From Artocarpus heterophyllus (Eukaryota > Streptophyta > Magnoliopsida > Rosales > Moraceae), in contig CM046354.1 of the NCBI GenBank assembly GCA_025403435.1, positions 40,807,779 through 40,871,778 on the forward strand: a DNA stretch of 64,000 bases. The letters run 5' to 3'. The notes beneath the pieces are model-generated. The model was not told the origin of the DNA. It saw only the letters and a list, made by a program, of their open reading frames with translations, and did not search any database. The position numbers were made by a program, and so were the translations under genes. Positions within the stretch are counted from its first letter, which is position 1, and the number at the start of each line of letters is the position of its first letter. Shown piece by piece: positions 10,941 through 23,046 of this stretch.

Positions 10941-12360
10941 AAAGAATCTAGTTTGTCATGCTCTTCTTGCAAGTCTAGAAAGTGATTCCTATACCTTGGG
11001 AGGAAATGTAGCGATTCCGATGGTTGAGGAGTATGAGGATGTCTTCCCTGATGAGTTGCCAGGATTACCACCACATCGGGAGATTGAATTTGCTATTGAG
11101 TTATTCCAAGGGACAGCATCGATTTCAGTAGCACCTTATCAGATGGCGCCAGTAGAAATGAAAGAATTGAGAAGGCAACTTCAGGAGCTTGCTGATAAAG
11201 GATATATTTAGAATAGTACATCACCATTGGGGGCACCGGTTTTGTTTGCTAAGAAACATGATGGGACTCTTAGGTTTTGTATAGATTATCGACAGCTGAA
11301 TCGTGTCACAGTGAAGAATAAGTATCCTTTACCCAGGATCGATGAGTTGTTTGATCAGTTGGGAGGTTCACGGTACTTCTCAAAGATTGATTTACGTTCA
11401 GGTTACCATCAGCTCAGGGTAAAGGAGGAGGATATTCCCAAGATAGCTTTTAGGACCCAGTATGGACATTTTGAATTTCTGGTTATGTTGTTTGGTTTGA
11501 CAAATGCTCTGACAGCTTTCATGGATTTGATGAACAGGATATTTAGGCCCTATTTGGATCAGTTCATGATCGTGTTCATTGAGGATACTCTAGTGTATTC
11601 TAAGACTTGGGAGGAGCATGAGCAACATCTCTGGATCATGCTTCAGACTCTGCGGGAGCACCAGTTGTATGCCAAGAGAGAAAAGTGCAAATTTTGGTTG
11701 ACTAAGGTCAAATTTTTGGGTCATGTCATCTCCGAGCATGGTATTTCTGTGGATCCATCCAAGATTGAAGCCATAGTGGAATCGGAACGACCGAGGAATG
11801 TAGCAGAAATCCATAGCTTTTTGGGTCTTGTAGGTTATTATAGGAAATTTGTAAAGGATTTCTTAGAGATTGTAGCTCCGTTGACGAGATTGATAAGGAA
11901 AAATGTCAGGTTTGAGTGGGATGAAGAATGTGAGCTTGCTTTTCAGGAATTGAAGAACCAGTTGACTTCAGCCCCAGTATTGGTTTTTCCTAGCAGTGAC
12001 GAGTCATATGAGGTTTATGCAGATGCGTCAGGGCACGGACTTGGATGCGTGTTGATGCAGCATGGATGCATGGTTGTGTACGGATTGAGATAGCTACGAC
12101 CTCACGAGCGGAATTATCCTACTCATGACTTGAAGCTTGCGGTGGTGATTCACACGTTGAAGATTTAGAGATGTTATTTTTATGGAGCGCCATTTCAGGT
12201 CTTCTCCGATCATAAGAGTTTGAGGTATCTGTTCACCCAGAGGGATCCTAACTTGAGGCAGCGGAGATGGATGGAGTATATGGAGGATTATGATTTCACG
12301 TTGCAGTACCATCCTGGGAAAGCTAATATGGTCGCGGATGCGCTTAGCAGGAGTCTTTAG
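10941..12360 (+). pseudogene. RT and RNase H of element B
   Basis: Similar to A over its length. The RT reads [20 protein letters not shown] and so on, but the catalytic box is FIED (about 11578-11589) where A has FIDD, so an active-site Asp is lost. RNase H keeps [17 protein letters not shown]. Stops include TAG at 11209-11211, TAG at 12091-12093 (CAG in A) and TAG near 12166 (TGG in A). A further frame change near 12350 precedes the RNase H end. Confidence 0.85.
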
Positions 12361-13367
12361 GGATTCTTGCTTATTTGGCTCTTGAGGATTGGAACAGGGA
12401 TGCGACAGTGAGTGAGTGTGGGCTATAGTATCATGAAGACTATGATCGAGTTTCGGTATACCATATAGAAGTGACCCCAACTCTTGTTCAGATGGTGAAA
12501 CAAAATCAGTGGCAAGACCAGTATCTTCGAGGGATTTGGACGCGGATCTAGAACGGAGAGTAGTTTGAAGAATGGAGAGTGCATGTAGATGGATCGTTGT
12601 ACTTTCAGGAGCGTCTTGTAGTTCTAGCTGTTGCAAAGGTGATGAAAACTGTTATGGACAAGGCTCATAGGTCTCAGTTCGCCATTCATCTAGGGAGCAT
12701 GAAGATGTATCGTGATTTGAAGAGACAGTATTGGTGGAGAGGTATGAAGAAGGATGTTCGAGAGTACGTGGCCAAGTGTATGACGTGTCTCTAGGTGAAA
12801 GCTGAGCATCAGAAGCCAGCAGGTCAGCTTCAGCCGCTTCCTATTCCAAGGTGGAAATGGGAGCATGTGACGATGGATTTTCTCACAGGTTTGTCGAGGA
12901 CGGAGCAGCGGCATGATGTAGTCTGAGTTGTGGTCGACAAGTTGATGAAATCGACATATTTTATCCTGTTTAGGTTGACATGTTGGAGGAAAGTTCTCGG
13001 GGAGTTATATCTGCAAAATATAGTGAGTTTGCATGGAATTCCTTTGTCCATCACTTCTAATAGAGACACCAGGTTTAATGCTAAGTACTGGAGGAGTTTT
13101 TAGGAGGCTTTAGGTATAGATTTGAATTTCAATACGGCGTTTCATCCTCAAACTATTGGGCAGTCTGATCAGGTTATTCAGATTCTCAAGGACATGTTAT
13201 GTGCTTCTACATTAGATTTCGGTAGGAATTGGAAGAAATATTTACATCTAGCAGAATTCGGGTACAACAACAGCTATCATACAAGCATTGGTATGGCACC
13301 ATTTAAGGCATTGTATGGACGACCGTGTAGGTCATCGGTGTGTTGGGTAGAGCCGGAAGACAGGATT
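12361..13367 (+). pseudogene. Integrase of element B, part 1
   Basis: The HHCC finger ([22 protein letters not shown]) and the DDE core are recognisable beside A 6100-7085. Stops at 12549, 12561, 12792 and 13101 each replace CAG in A. The core glutamate region reads TIGQSDQV where A has TDGQSERV, so the E of DDE appears lost. The part ends at the GGATT target (13363-13367) of C1. Confidence 0.85.
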
Positions 13368-14803
13368 TGTTAGACATGTATGCCCTAAGGAGTAAAAATG
13401 TAATACGTTTTTGGAGACATTTTTATCAATAAAGAATTTATTCTTTTATATATACCAAATCTTGTCCCCTTTACATTCATATTTGTTGAATGTATGATAA
13501 GCAAACAGTAGTCCGAGACTGTCATTCAAACCTTAAGAATTGGGCATATGAAGGACTGATTATGCGAAAGACACGATTCTTAAGGTGACAGTCTAAAACA
13601 TATGATCCGCAATCGAGGGAATAAAGTTGGGCGCTTTATTCATGTAAAGATTGTTATGTTGTCTATATCCCTTTTGGGAGATGGTTTGTCTTGGCCATCG
13701 GAGTTGGACTCCGTGAATAGAAACATTGGCAAGTTGTCATAGGTGATGATGTGTTGGATCGGGACATAAAGTGAATTGATTTGGATTAATAATTCTGTCT
13801 CAGCAAATCGATTCACTTTAGACAGTCATTTGTATTGTATCTTAATCCTGAGATGAATAATGGGCCCGTTGTCTCGACTTGTGTCCTTTGATGTGCCAAA
13901 GGGTGACTCCCACATCTCTATAGTGGTATGCATGCCGGTATGTTGGAGCCATGACTCTTGATAGCGTAGACTTGTTATTCATAGATATGGAATCCATAGC
14001 TCCTCTTTAGGAGTAATGATATCCTCTTATATGCGTTGTCCTGTAATTGGAAAACTAGAGCGCTCAACCATTTGGATACATAGGTGTAACCGAATGGTAG
14101 ACTATCTTCGAATGGTACGTTTTCTAATGGTGAGACAATGGAATGTAAGATAAAAATAATCAAGAAGGTAAGACAGAACTTGTCCTTAAGCCGATTATGG
14201 ATTATCATATGGGGATACGATACACTTTGATATGTTATGGAGACTTAGCTACACGAGCTTCGTAATTCTATAAAGTTCGAGAGTGCATCTCCAAGCTTTT
14301 AGTGGAGTAGCGTTGGAGTTGATAATTGTGAAATCTATATCTGGGATATTTGGTTTCATAATTATCATGAGCTTGTACTTTATAGGTCCATTTTGGTCCC
14401 ATTTGCTAGCTCACAAAGTCCTGTAACGACACGGCGTGCTTTTCCAATAATTGGTGACTCATGTCGGATTTATCAGATTGGTTTAAAATTTGTAAGAATC
14501 AAATAATTCATGTCTGTTTATCGATTGAATTAATTTTGTAAGAAATTAGTTCAAGATAAACTTGTTGAATTATTCCAATCAGATAATTCTTGTCTGTTTA
14601 TCGATTGATTTAATTTTGGAAAAATTAGATCAAGATAAACTTGTAGAATTATTGTGAATTGATTTATTTTCTTAGAGATTATCTTGATAAAGTTTGTTTT
14701 GATCGGATATCTTCTCTATTGGGTTATTTGATTCAAAACTGAGACTTTATCCTTTAGAATCTCAGGTGGAAAATAAAAGATTTGCGCAGATTTTTTCTCT
14801 GGA

Positions 14804-14883
14804 GTTCGGCCTGCCGAATGACGTGGTCGGCCTATCGAACTGACCTATTCAGCCTGCCGATCAGAATGTTTAGCCTGCCGATC
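14804..14883 (+). repeat. Phased dyad array, four units, upstream of the C1 TATA box
   Basis: Units of the form GTTCGGCCTGCCGAAT begin at 14804, 14825, 14847 and 14868, so spacing is 21, 22, 21. All four have the CCTGCC (CT) form, the reverse complement of the form in A. The TATA box lies 118-197 bp downstream. Confidence 0.9.
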
Positions 14884-15000
14884 AGTGGGAGATAAGATTA
14901 CGCATTTTCACGCGGATCTTATCAGATATTGATCTGAACTTGATTATGTTTCGAGTTTTTGAGACCTAATCTGATATGGACTGACCCCAGAACCGATAGC

Positions 15001-15009
15001 TATATAAAG
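15001..15009 (+). promoter_or_regulatory. TATA box of the C1 5' LTR
   Basis: TATATAAAG, with GATAGC before it, is kept in the other copies (22642, 29292, 36959; mutated at 53483; inverted near 58157). Transcription would start about 30 bp downstream. Confidence 0.8.
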
Positions 15010-15402
15010 GGAGTGAGTCTTATGATTTACTCAGATCAATTTGAGAGATTAAGAGTGATACTCTTCTAGTGAGCATCTAAAAATTCCCTAAGAGCTTTTG
15101 TTCACAAATCATGAGCACTAGCTTTGGGTTCTCTCTATTGGTTCGAAGGAGAGTCACCGGTGGAAGAGCTGTACGTGTGAGCCCACACTCACTCCGGTTG
15201 TGGATAGAGAATAGCAAAGAAGACCAGTTAGTTGAGGCTCTTCTGGAGCGTTACTTCTCTACACAGGTTGCAAAGGTTCTTCGGCACACTGAGGTTAGTA
15301 AGATCTGTCTAATTTATACATATAACATGTCAAACTTGTGTTTTGGAAATTTCTCTGATGAAAAATTTTAAAAATTCTGGTGCGCACTTTGTTTCCAACA
15401 AT

Positions 15403-15415
15403 TGGTATCAGAGCC
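15403..15415 (+). other. Primer binding site of C1 (Met tRNA)
   Basis: TGGTATCAGAGCC, two bases after the LTR end, is the standard plant Met-tRNA primer site. Confidence 0.9.
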
Positions 15416-15915
15416 GAGGTTTTTACATAAATTTGCAAGTTTGTGATCATGTTATGTGCATAAATTTTGTGATCTTAATATCTCCTATGCTTGAATTGAA
15501 TTTTATAGAGAGATGGCACTCTAGGTTTCTATATAAAATATATATTGTCATGGATTATGTGGTGAATGTTTATTAATTAATTATGGTTGATTAAATCATT
15601 GTTTAATTATTTATTAATTAATTAATACCGGTTATGGTTCCTTAGAGGTTAGAATGTGTATCTAGGTTTTTCATGTAATTAGATGGCAGACTATCATCTT
15701 CGTCTAGGAATTATTATTTTAAATTTGTAAAATTTTGTAATTAAATAATTATTCGGAGAAGACGGATCTAGAAGATTGATGATGGCACCTCCAGGTATTT
15801 CCCGAGTCTCTAATTTTATGTTTTTGAATTGTTGAAAATAAAATTGATGAATTGCATTAAAATTGTATTTTCTGGAATGAGGGTTTTTTGCTCCATCGGC
15901 ATGTCAGACCTCACA

Positions 15916-16077
15916 GTTCGGCAGGCCAAAGGTCACAGATCGGCAGGCCGGACGTGTGGTCTGGCAGGCCGACAGTGAGGAAGAAATTTTGGTGCTCTGT
16001 CGGCAGGCTGAACTTTTAGTCCGGCAGGCCAAACCTTCATGATCGGCAGGCCGATCACCCAGATCGGCCTGCCGACC
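15916..16077 (+). repeat. Phased dyad array in the C1 leader
   Basis: Units begin at 15916, 15938, 15959, 15998, 16019, 16041 and 16062: spacing 22, 21, a gap of 39, then 21, 22, 21. All but the last have the GGCAGGCC (AG) form, the opposite of the array upstream of the TATA box. A weaker unit lies at about 15896. Confidence 0.9.
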
Positions 16078-16573
16078 GAGAGCTGCCAAGTGTCCAGAAA
16101 AGGTGCAATTTTTTCGGTGTAGTTTTAATTTTATTTTTGGGACGATTTTAAGAAACATTAAATTTGGATATAACCGAAAATATGAAGTATTTGATTCATA
16201 CGGGATTGAAGACTTGAAAATGGATATTACATGAAGGAGGATACAGCTTGAGGATTCAAGGATGAAGAATCGATAGATGTCTCGATTATTCTCTTGTAAT
16301 CTTAGTTTTCTATTCTCTAGGGTGGAACCATAATATTACGGTTATTATTATTTTTCTTGTAGGTTTGCTTGATTGCTTTGCTTATCTGCATTATAATATG
16401 ATTTACCATGTATATTGATAACATATCATATAGGATAGGGAGTGCCGCTCATATTAAAATTGTTCATGCATAATTTTAAAATAAAACCTTGACTTCAAAA
16501 GATTGAGTGGGAGAAGGTTTTCGAAGAGAGGACCTAAGGCCTCCATCGTTGGTCCATAGGAAGAACATGGTGG

Positions 16574-16880
16574 TCCCGACCCCTAGGAAGGGATTTCTAT
16601 CATGTACCAGATTGGATCTCTGAAAGGATAAGGCATTTTAGTATGATTTATGGTTGCACACCCCTAAGTGGTGATTATAAATCATGGATAAAATATTGAA
16701 ACGTTGGTTATACACTAACGTTAATTTTATTATTAACCTCCCCTAGGAGCTCTGTTAATAAAATTAATGGCCAAAGAAACAATTATTAGTATATGTTGGA
16801 TCATGCAGGTCCTGGATGGCATATATTAATCAGGAGGGGATCTGTGTTCCTGATTGAATTTGGCATGACTCCCCTAGGAG
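16574..16880 (+). promoter_or_regulatory. Serial RNA hairpins with CCTA loops in the C1 leader
   Basis: Inverted repeats: TCCC/GGGA around CCCCTAGG (16574-16593); ATGATTTAT/ATAAATCAT (16643-16685) enclosing CACC...GGTG; TTAATTTTATTA/TAATAAAATTAA (16721-16767) enclosing CTCC-CCTA-GGAG (16738-16749); AATCAGGA/TCCTGATT (16828-16855); CTCC-CCTA-GGAG (16869-16880). They sit between PBS and gag, where packaging or dimerisation signals of retroelements usually lie. That role is inference. Confidence 0.6.
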
Positions 16881-17043
16881 CTTGTTGAATTCTGAGTTGG
16901 GAATTATCGTTGTAAGGTTGTGATATTTTCAAGGTTTTGACACAAAAACACATTTGTATGATTTTACATGATTGTGTTATCTTACTAAATCATTATATAT
17001 GTTTGCTTATGTTTGGTATATGGTTCTTTATTGTAGATTGAAA

Positions 17044-17905
17044 ATGTCTAAAAATGCTTTATCATCGATACTTGACAAAAACCAATTAACCGGTGAGAAT
17101 TATAACGATTGAAAATGGAACCTGGACATCGACCTATCCTTTGAGAAATTGAAATATGTACTGACAACTCCTCATCCTCCCGAGCCTACGGGAGACTCAG
17201 GTAATGAGCAATTCCAAGCGTACGATCGTTGGAAAGATGCTAATGATCAGGCCCGCTGCTATGTTTGGCTAGCATGAACAACGTGCTGCAGGCTCAACAT
17301 CAGGATTATGAGACTGCGAAGTAGATCTTGGACAATCTTGAGGATATCTTTGGAGGCCAGGCGATAACAAAGCGGCAAGGGGCGCTTCGTAGACTCTTAA
17401 ACTGTAGACAGAGACCAAGGACATCTGTAAAGGAGCACATGATGTTGGTCATGGGTTACCTCGCTGAGGCTCAAACCAATGGAGCCGACATCGAGGCTGA
17501 AACTCAGGTGACTATGGTCTTTAAGACTCTGTCTAAGGAATTTATTCCATTTAGAGCTACTTTTAATTTAAGCAATAGACGGGATATGACCTTGACAGAA
17601 CTGATGAAACAGTTACAGGAGTTTGAACTACTGATTAGGGAGTCTCCTGCTGGTGGTGAGGCCAACATGGTAGCTGCTTCTGGTTCCAATCCTAACTCTG
17701 GGAATGGAAAGAACAACGAGCCAAGAGTGGGAAGTCTTCTATTCCTGCTGCTACCAAGAGCAAGAAGAAGAAGAAGAAGAACCCAAAGAAGCTTAAGTGC
17801 TTCTTCTGTGGTAAGGTCGGGCATATAAAGAAGCATTGCAAGGACTTCCCTTCCAAGGGAGGTAGGTGTGATCTTCTATATTTAGAAACTTGTTTGGTTG
17901 AGGAA
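17044..17905 (+). pseudogene. gag of C1
   Basis: It starts ATG at 17044 (MSKNALSSILDKNQLTGENY). The UBN2-type copia gag core follows (about 17330-17690, with KEHMMLVMGYLAEAQ), then a Lys-rich stretch from GAAGAAG repeats and a CCHC knuckle CFFCGKVGHIKKHC. Defects seen against C3: stop TGA near 17108 (TGG in C3), one-base loss near 17263, TAG near 17323 shared with C2 and C3, and one-base loss near 17713. The product would coat the element RNA. Confidence 0.85.
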
Positions 17906-20900
17906 TCCAGTGACATCTGGGTCATAGATTCCGGTGCAACTAATCATGTTTGTGTTTCTCTGTAGGGATTCAAAGAAACGAGAAGTTTGCTGTGTGAAGA
18001 CTTAACGCTTCGGATGGGCGATGGATCCTTGGTCTCAGCGGAAGCAGTGAGAGATGTCCATCTTTATTTTGATAATTATAGGAATTTAATTTTGCGAGAT
18101 TGTTTTAATGTTCCTAAATTTAAAAGGAATTTAATTTCTGTATCTTCTTTATTTAAAGACACCTATGTGGTATCTTTTAATGAAAAAGTGGTGATTCGTA
18201 AAAACACATCTTTTATCTGTTCTGGATGGATGCAAAATAATCTATGTTTTATCAAACCTAAGATGGACTTATTGCTTAATGCTGAGATAAATGATAATGA
18301 CTCAAAAAGACTTAAAACTTCTCACTCTAATAAGACTTATCTTTAGCATTTGCGCCTTGGCCATATTAACCTAAATAGGATTCAAAGGTTGGTAAGGGAT
18401 GGACCTTTAAGTCACTTAAAGGTGAAATCTATACCTCAATGTGAATCATGTTTGGAGGGTAAAATGACCAAAAGACCATACGGGTCTAAGGGCAATAGGG
18501 CCGAAGGGGTTCTAGAACTTGTGCATAGTGATGTTTGCGGGCCGATGACATCCGGGCACAAGGAGGGTATGAGTACTTCATCACTTTTATTGACGATTAC
18601 TCAAGATATGGGTATGTGTACCTAATGCACCACAAAAGCGAAACTTATGATAAGTTCAGGGAGTTTCGGGCTGAAGTGGAAAAGTAATTGGGTAGACCCA
18701 TAAAGGCACTTCGATCTGATCGAGGTGGGGAATACCTTTCTGATGAGTTCTTGCGACACTTGTTAAAAAATGGGATTTTATCCCATTTGACTGCGCCGGG
18801 CACTCCGCAGCAGAATGGCATAGCAGAGAGAAGGAATAGGACTTTGTTGGACATGATTCGGTCCATGATGAGTTATTCATCATTGCCTTTATCCTTTTGG
18901 GGATATGCACTACAAACCGCATGTTATCTTTTGAACAATGTGCCTTCAAAATCGGTCCCTAAAACTCCTCACGAGTTGTGGACAAGACGGAAGACATCCT
19001 TAAACGATATTTGCATATGGGGATGTCCAGCTCATGTCCTGTTTAAGGATCCGAATAAGTTGGAAACACATTTGAAAGTTTGCGTGTTTGTAGGATATCC
19101 AGAAGGGACTAAAGGGGGTTATTTTTATAACCCAAAGGAAAATAAAGTCGTGGTTTCAACTAATGTAACTTTCCTTGAGGAGAGTTACATGGGTGACTTT
19201 AAACCTCGAAGCAAAGTAGTGCTTGAGGAGTTAAGGGGTGATCCGTTCACTCCAAAGGTTCCAAATGAAACCATTCCGATCGGTGCAGAAAAGCCAAACA
19301 AACCTGAACAACAATCTCAGGGGCTTCGGCGTAGTGGGAGGATCGGGCGTCAACCTGAGAGGTATATGTTCAATGGGGAGGTCTTCTTGGCTGAACCGGA
19401 TGAACATGACAGGGATCCTTATACTTACGCAGAAGCTATGGAGGATGTTGATTCAACACTCTGGACAGAGGCCATGAACATAGAGATGAAGTCTATGGAG
19501 ACTAATCAGGTCTGGGAGCTTGTGGATCTTCCCGAAGGGGTAAAACCCATAGGGTGTAAGTGGATCTACAAGAGGAAAGGAGGAGTGGATGGAAAGGTTG
19601 AAACGTTTAAGGCTAGACTAGTAGCTAAGGGTTATACGCAAAAGGAAGGAATCGATTATGAGGAAACCTTTTCGCCTATAGCCATGCTTAAGTCCATCCG
19701 GATTCTCTTGTCCATAGCTGCCGCTCTCGACTATGAGATTTGGCAGATGGATGTCAAGACGACTTTCCTGAATGGCTATCTTGATGAGTCCATTTATATG
19801 GAACAACCAAACAGGTTCAAGGTCGCGGGTCAAGAGGGTACGGTTTGTAAGCTGCTAAAGTCAATTTATGGACGTAAGCAGGCATCCCGTTCTAGGAACA
19901 TAAGATTTGATCAAGTGATCAAGACTTATGGGTTCTCACAAAATGTGGATGAACCATGTGTTTACAAACACATAAAGGATGGGAAGGTGGTTTTTCTACT
20001 GTTCTATGTAGATGACATTCTGCTAATTGGCAATGACGTTGGGGCGTTGTCATCGGTCAAATTATGGTTGACCAAGTAGTTTGACAAGAAGGACTTAGGT
20101 GAGGCTAATTTTGTTCTCGGTATCTAGATCTTTCAGGATAGGAAGAACAAAATGATAGCTTTGTCTCAGGCCAGCTATATAGATAAAATTCTCAGGAGGT
20201 TTGCAATGCAGGATTCCAAGAAAGGTGGGCAACCATCTAGGTCTGGAATTACTCTTTCTAAGAATGACTCTCCAAAGTCTTATGAAGAAAGAGAATACAT
20301 GAAGAAGGTACCTTATGCTTTGGCAGTGGGTAGTCTCATGTATGCCATGCTTTGCACACGACCAAATATTAGCTATGCGGTTGGGATTGTAAGTCGATTT
20401 CAGGCGAATCCAGGACCGAACCATTGGGTTGCGGTAAAGCATATTTTCAAGTACCTGAGAAGGACTCGGGGGTATATTCTTGTGTATTCAGGTGAGGATT
20501 TAACTCCTCTAGGATACACTTATTCAGATTTTCAATCCTATCTGGATTCTAGGAAATCAACTTCGGGGTTTGTGTTTACTTTGGGTGGCGGTGCCATCAG
20601 TTGGAGAAGTGCGAAGCAAGATTGCACTTCGGATTCAACGATGGAGGCGGAGGATGTGGCAGCTAGTGATGCTTCGAAAGAAGTAGTGTGGCTCCACAAG
20701 TTCCTTGGGGATCTTGAGGTAGTTCCTGGTATGGATAAAGCGGTATCACTGTACTATGATAACTGTACGGTGCTAGCTAATGCTAAGGAACCAAGATTTC
20801 ACAAGAAGAGTAAGCACATTGATCGGAAGTATCCTATGATAAAGGACTTCGTTGAGGGCAGGCATGTCACGGTGTGCAAGATCGTGTCAGAGGAAAATTT

Positions 20901-20994
20901 AGCTGATCCATTTACTAAGACACTTACTAGGAGAGTCTTTGAGAGGCACGTGGAAGCGATGGGGATGCAAAATTTGCTGTATTTACTCACTTAG
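17906..20994 (+). pseudogene. pol of C1: protease, integrase, RT, RNase H
   Basis: Protease DSGATNHVC lies near 17930. The integrase finger (HLRLGHINL, CESC) lies at about 18345-18450 and its core at about 18520-18960 (SDRGGEY, TPQQNG). RT runs from about 19470 with QMDVKT and YVDD at 20005-20016. RNase H follows and ends ADPFTKTLTRRVFERHVEAMGMQ at the stop 20992-20994. Stops include 17965 (CAG in C3), 18344, 18685 (CAA in C2), 20077 and 20126 (CAG in C2). A frame change near 18550 separates the integrase parts. The motifs are well kept, so decay is recent or purifying selection acted on ancestors. Confidence 0.9.
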
Positions 20995-21008
20995 TGCAAG
21001 TGGGAGAT
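20995..21008 (+). other. Polypurine tract of C1
   Basis: TGCAAGTGGGAGAT, directly after the pol stop and before the 3' LTR. The same layout is in C2 (35332-35345). Confidence 0.85.
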
Positions 21009-23041
21009 TGTTAGACATGTATGCCCTAAGGAGTAAAAATGTAATACATTTTTGGAGACATTTTTATCAATAAAGAATTTATTCTTTTATATATACCAAA
21101 TCTTGTCCTCTTTATGTTCATATTTGTTGAATATATAATAAGCAAACAATAGTCTGAGATTGTCAGTCTAAACCTTAAGAATTGGGCATATGATGGATTG
21201 ATTATGTGGAAGACACGATTCTTAAGGTGACAGTCTAAAACATATGATCCGCAATCGAGGGAATAAAGTTGGGCGCTTTATTCATGTAAAGATTGTTATG
21301 TTGTCTATATCCCTTTTGGGAGATGGTTTGTCTTGGCCATCGGAGTTGGACTCCGTGAATAGAAACATTGGCACGTTGTCATAGGTGACGATGTGTTGGA
21401 TCGGGGCATAAAGTGAATTGATTTGGATTAATAATTCTGTCTTGGAAAATCGATTCACTTTAGACAGTCATTTGTATTGTATCTTAATCCTGAGATGAAT
21501 AATGGGCCCGTTGTCTCGACTTGTGTCTTTTGATGTGCCAAAGGGTGACTCCCACATCTCTATAGTGGTATGCATGCCGGTATGTTAGAGGCATGACTCT
21601 TGATAGCGTAGACTTGTTATTCATAGATATGGAATCCATAGCTCCTCTTTAGAAGTAATGATATCTTCTTATATTCGTTGTCCTGAAATTGGAAAACTGG
21701 AGCGCTCAACCATTTGGATACATATGTGTAACCGAATGGCATACTATCTTTGGATGGTAAGTTTTCTAATGGTGAGACAATGGAACGTAAGATAAAAATA
21801 ATCGGGAAGGTAAGATAGAACTTGTCCTTAAACCGATTATGGATTATCATATGGGGATACGATACACTTTGATATATCATGGGGACTGAGCTACACGAGC
21901 TTCGTAATTCTATAAAGTTTGAGAGTGCATCTCCAAGCTTTTAGTGGAGTAGCGTTGGAGTTGATAATTGTGAAATGTATATCTGGGATATTGGGTTTCA
22001 TAATTATCATGAGCTTGAACTTTATAGGTCCATTTTGGTCCCCTTTGCTAGCTCACAAAGTCCTATAACGACACGGTGTGCTTTTCCATAATTGGTGACT
22101 TATGTCAGATTTATCATATGGGTTTAAAATTTGTAAGAATCAAATAATTCATGTCTGTTTATCGGTTGAATTAATTTTGTAAGAAATTAGTTCAAGATAA
22201 ACTTGTTGAATTATTCTGATCGGATAATTCTTGTCTGTTTATCGATTGATTTAATTTTGGAAAAATTAGATCAAGATAAACTTGTAGAATTATTGTGAAT
22301 TGATTTATTTTCTTAGAGATTATCTTGATAAAGTTTGTTTTGATCAGATATCTTCTCTATTGGGTTATTTGAATCAAAATTGACACTTTATCCTTTAGAA
22401 TCTCAAGTGGAAAATAAAAGATTCACGTAGATTTTTTCTCGGGAGTTCGGCCTGCCGAATGACGTGGTCGGCCTACCGAACTGACCTGTTCGGCCTACCG
22501 ATCAGAATGTTTGGCCTGTCGATCAGCAGGATATAAGATTATGTATTTTCACGCGGATCTTATCAGATATTGATCCGAACTTGATTATGTTTCAAGTTTT
22601 TTAGACCTAATCTGATATGGACTGACCCCAGGACCAATAGCTATATAAAGGGAGTGAGTCTTATGACTTACTCAGATCAATTTGAGAGATTAAGAGTGAT
22701 ACTCTTCTAGTGAGCATCTAAAAACTCCCTCAGAGCTTTTGTTCACAAATCACGAGCACTAGCTTTGGGTTCTCTCTATTGGTTGGAAGGAGAGTCACCG
22801 GTGGAAGAGCTGTACATGTGAGCCCACACTCACTCCAGTTGTGGATAGAGAATAGCAAAGAAGACCAGTTGGTTCAGGCTCTTCTGGAATGTTACTTCTC
22901 TACACAGGTTATGGAGGTTCTTTGGCACACTGAGGTTAGTAAGATCTGTCTAATTTATACATATAACATGTCAAACTTGTGTTTTGGAAATTACTCTGAT
23001 GAAAAATTTAAAAAATTCCGCTGCGCACTTTGTTTCCAACA
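21009..23041 (+). repeat. 3' LTR of C1
   Basis: Same length and ends as the 5' LTR. Dyad array at 22445-22524 and TATATAAAG at 22642-22650. Followed by the GGATT TSD copy. Confidence 0.95.
22445..22524 (+). repeat. Phased dyad array in the C1 3' LTR
   Basis: Four CT-form units at the same 21-22 bp spacing as 14804-14883, with point changes only. Confidence 0.9.
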
Positions 23042-23046
23042 GGATT

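Larger units (their letters stand above)
13368..15400 (+). repeat. 5' LTR of C1
   Basis: It starts TGTTAGACATGTATGCC and ends TTTGTTTCCAACA. An AATAAA lies about 60 bp from the start. A dyad array (14804-14883) precedes a TATA box (15001). The family is also present as C2, C3 and C4. Confidence 0.95.
15416..17043 (+). other. Long non-coding leader of C1
   Basis: About 1.6 kb lies between PBS and gag ATG. It holds no convincing ORF. It contains a dyad array (15916-16077) and a run of hairpins (16574-16880), both also present in C2. The stretch just before the ATG (TTCTTTATTGTAG at about 17023-17035) could be a 3' splice site, but there is no proof of an intron. Confidence 0.7.
13368..23041 (+). 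mobile_element. Element C1: complete Ty1/copia retrotransposon in B integrase
   Basis: Both LTRs are 2033 bp (13368-15400 and 21009-23041). The perfect 5-bp TSD is GGATT (13363-13367 and 23042-23046). Order is LTR, PBS, long leader (1.6 kb), gag, protease, integrase, RT, RNase H, PPT, LTR, which is the copia order with integrase before RT. Coding is disabled by stops and frameshifts. An Angela/Tork-like lineage is possible, but I cannot place it firmly. Confidence 0.95.

Noticed and set aside
15111..15371. Small plus-strand ORF near the LTR end of family C (repeated at 22779, 29428, 53620 and inverted at 57698-58027)
   Set aside because: It is the LTR sequence after the TATA box read through. 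Its ends vary between copies. A short conserved peptide is possible but unsupported.
14801..16085. Dyad arrays as CRISPR-like arrays
   Set aside because: No invariant repeat and unique spacer pattern, plant context, units degenerate. They are phased short motifs.
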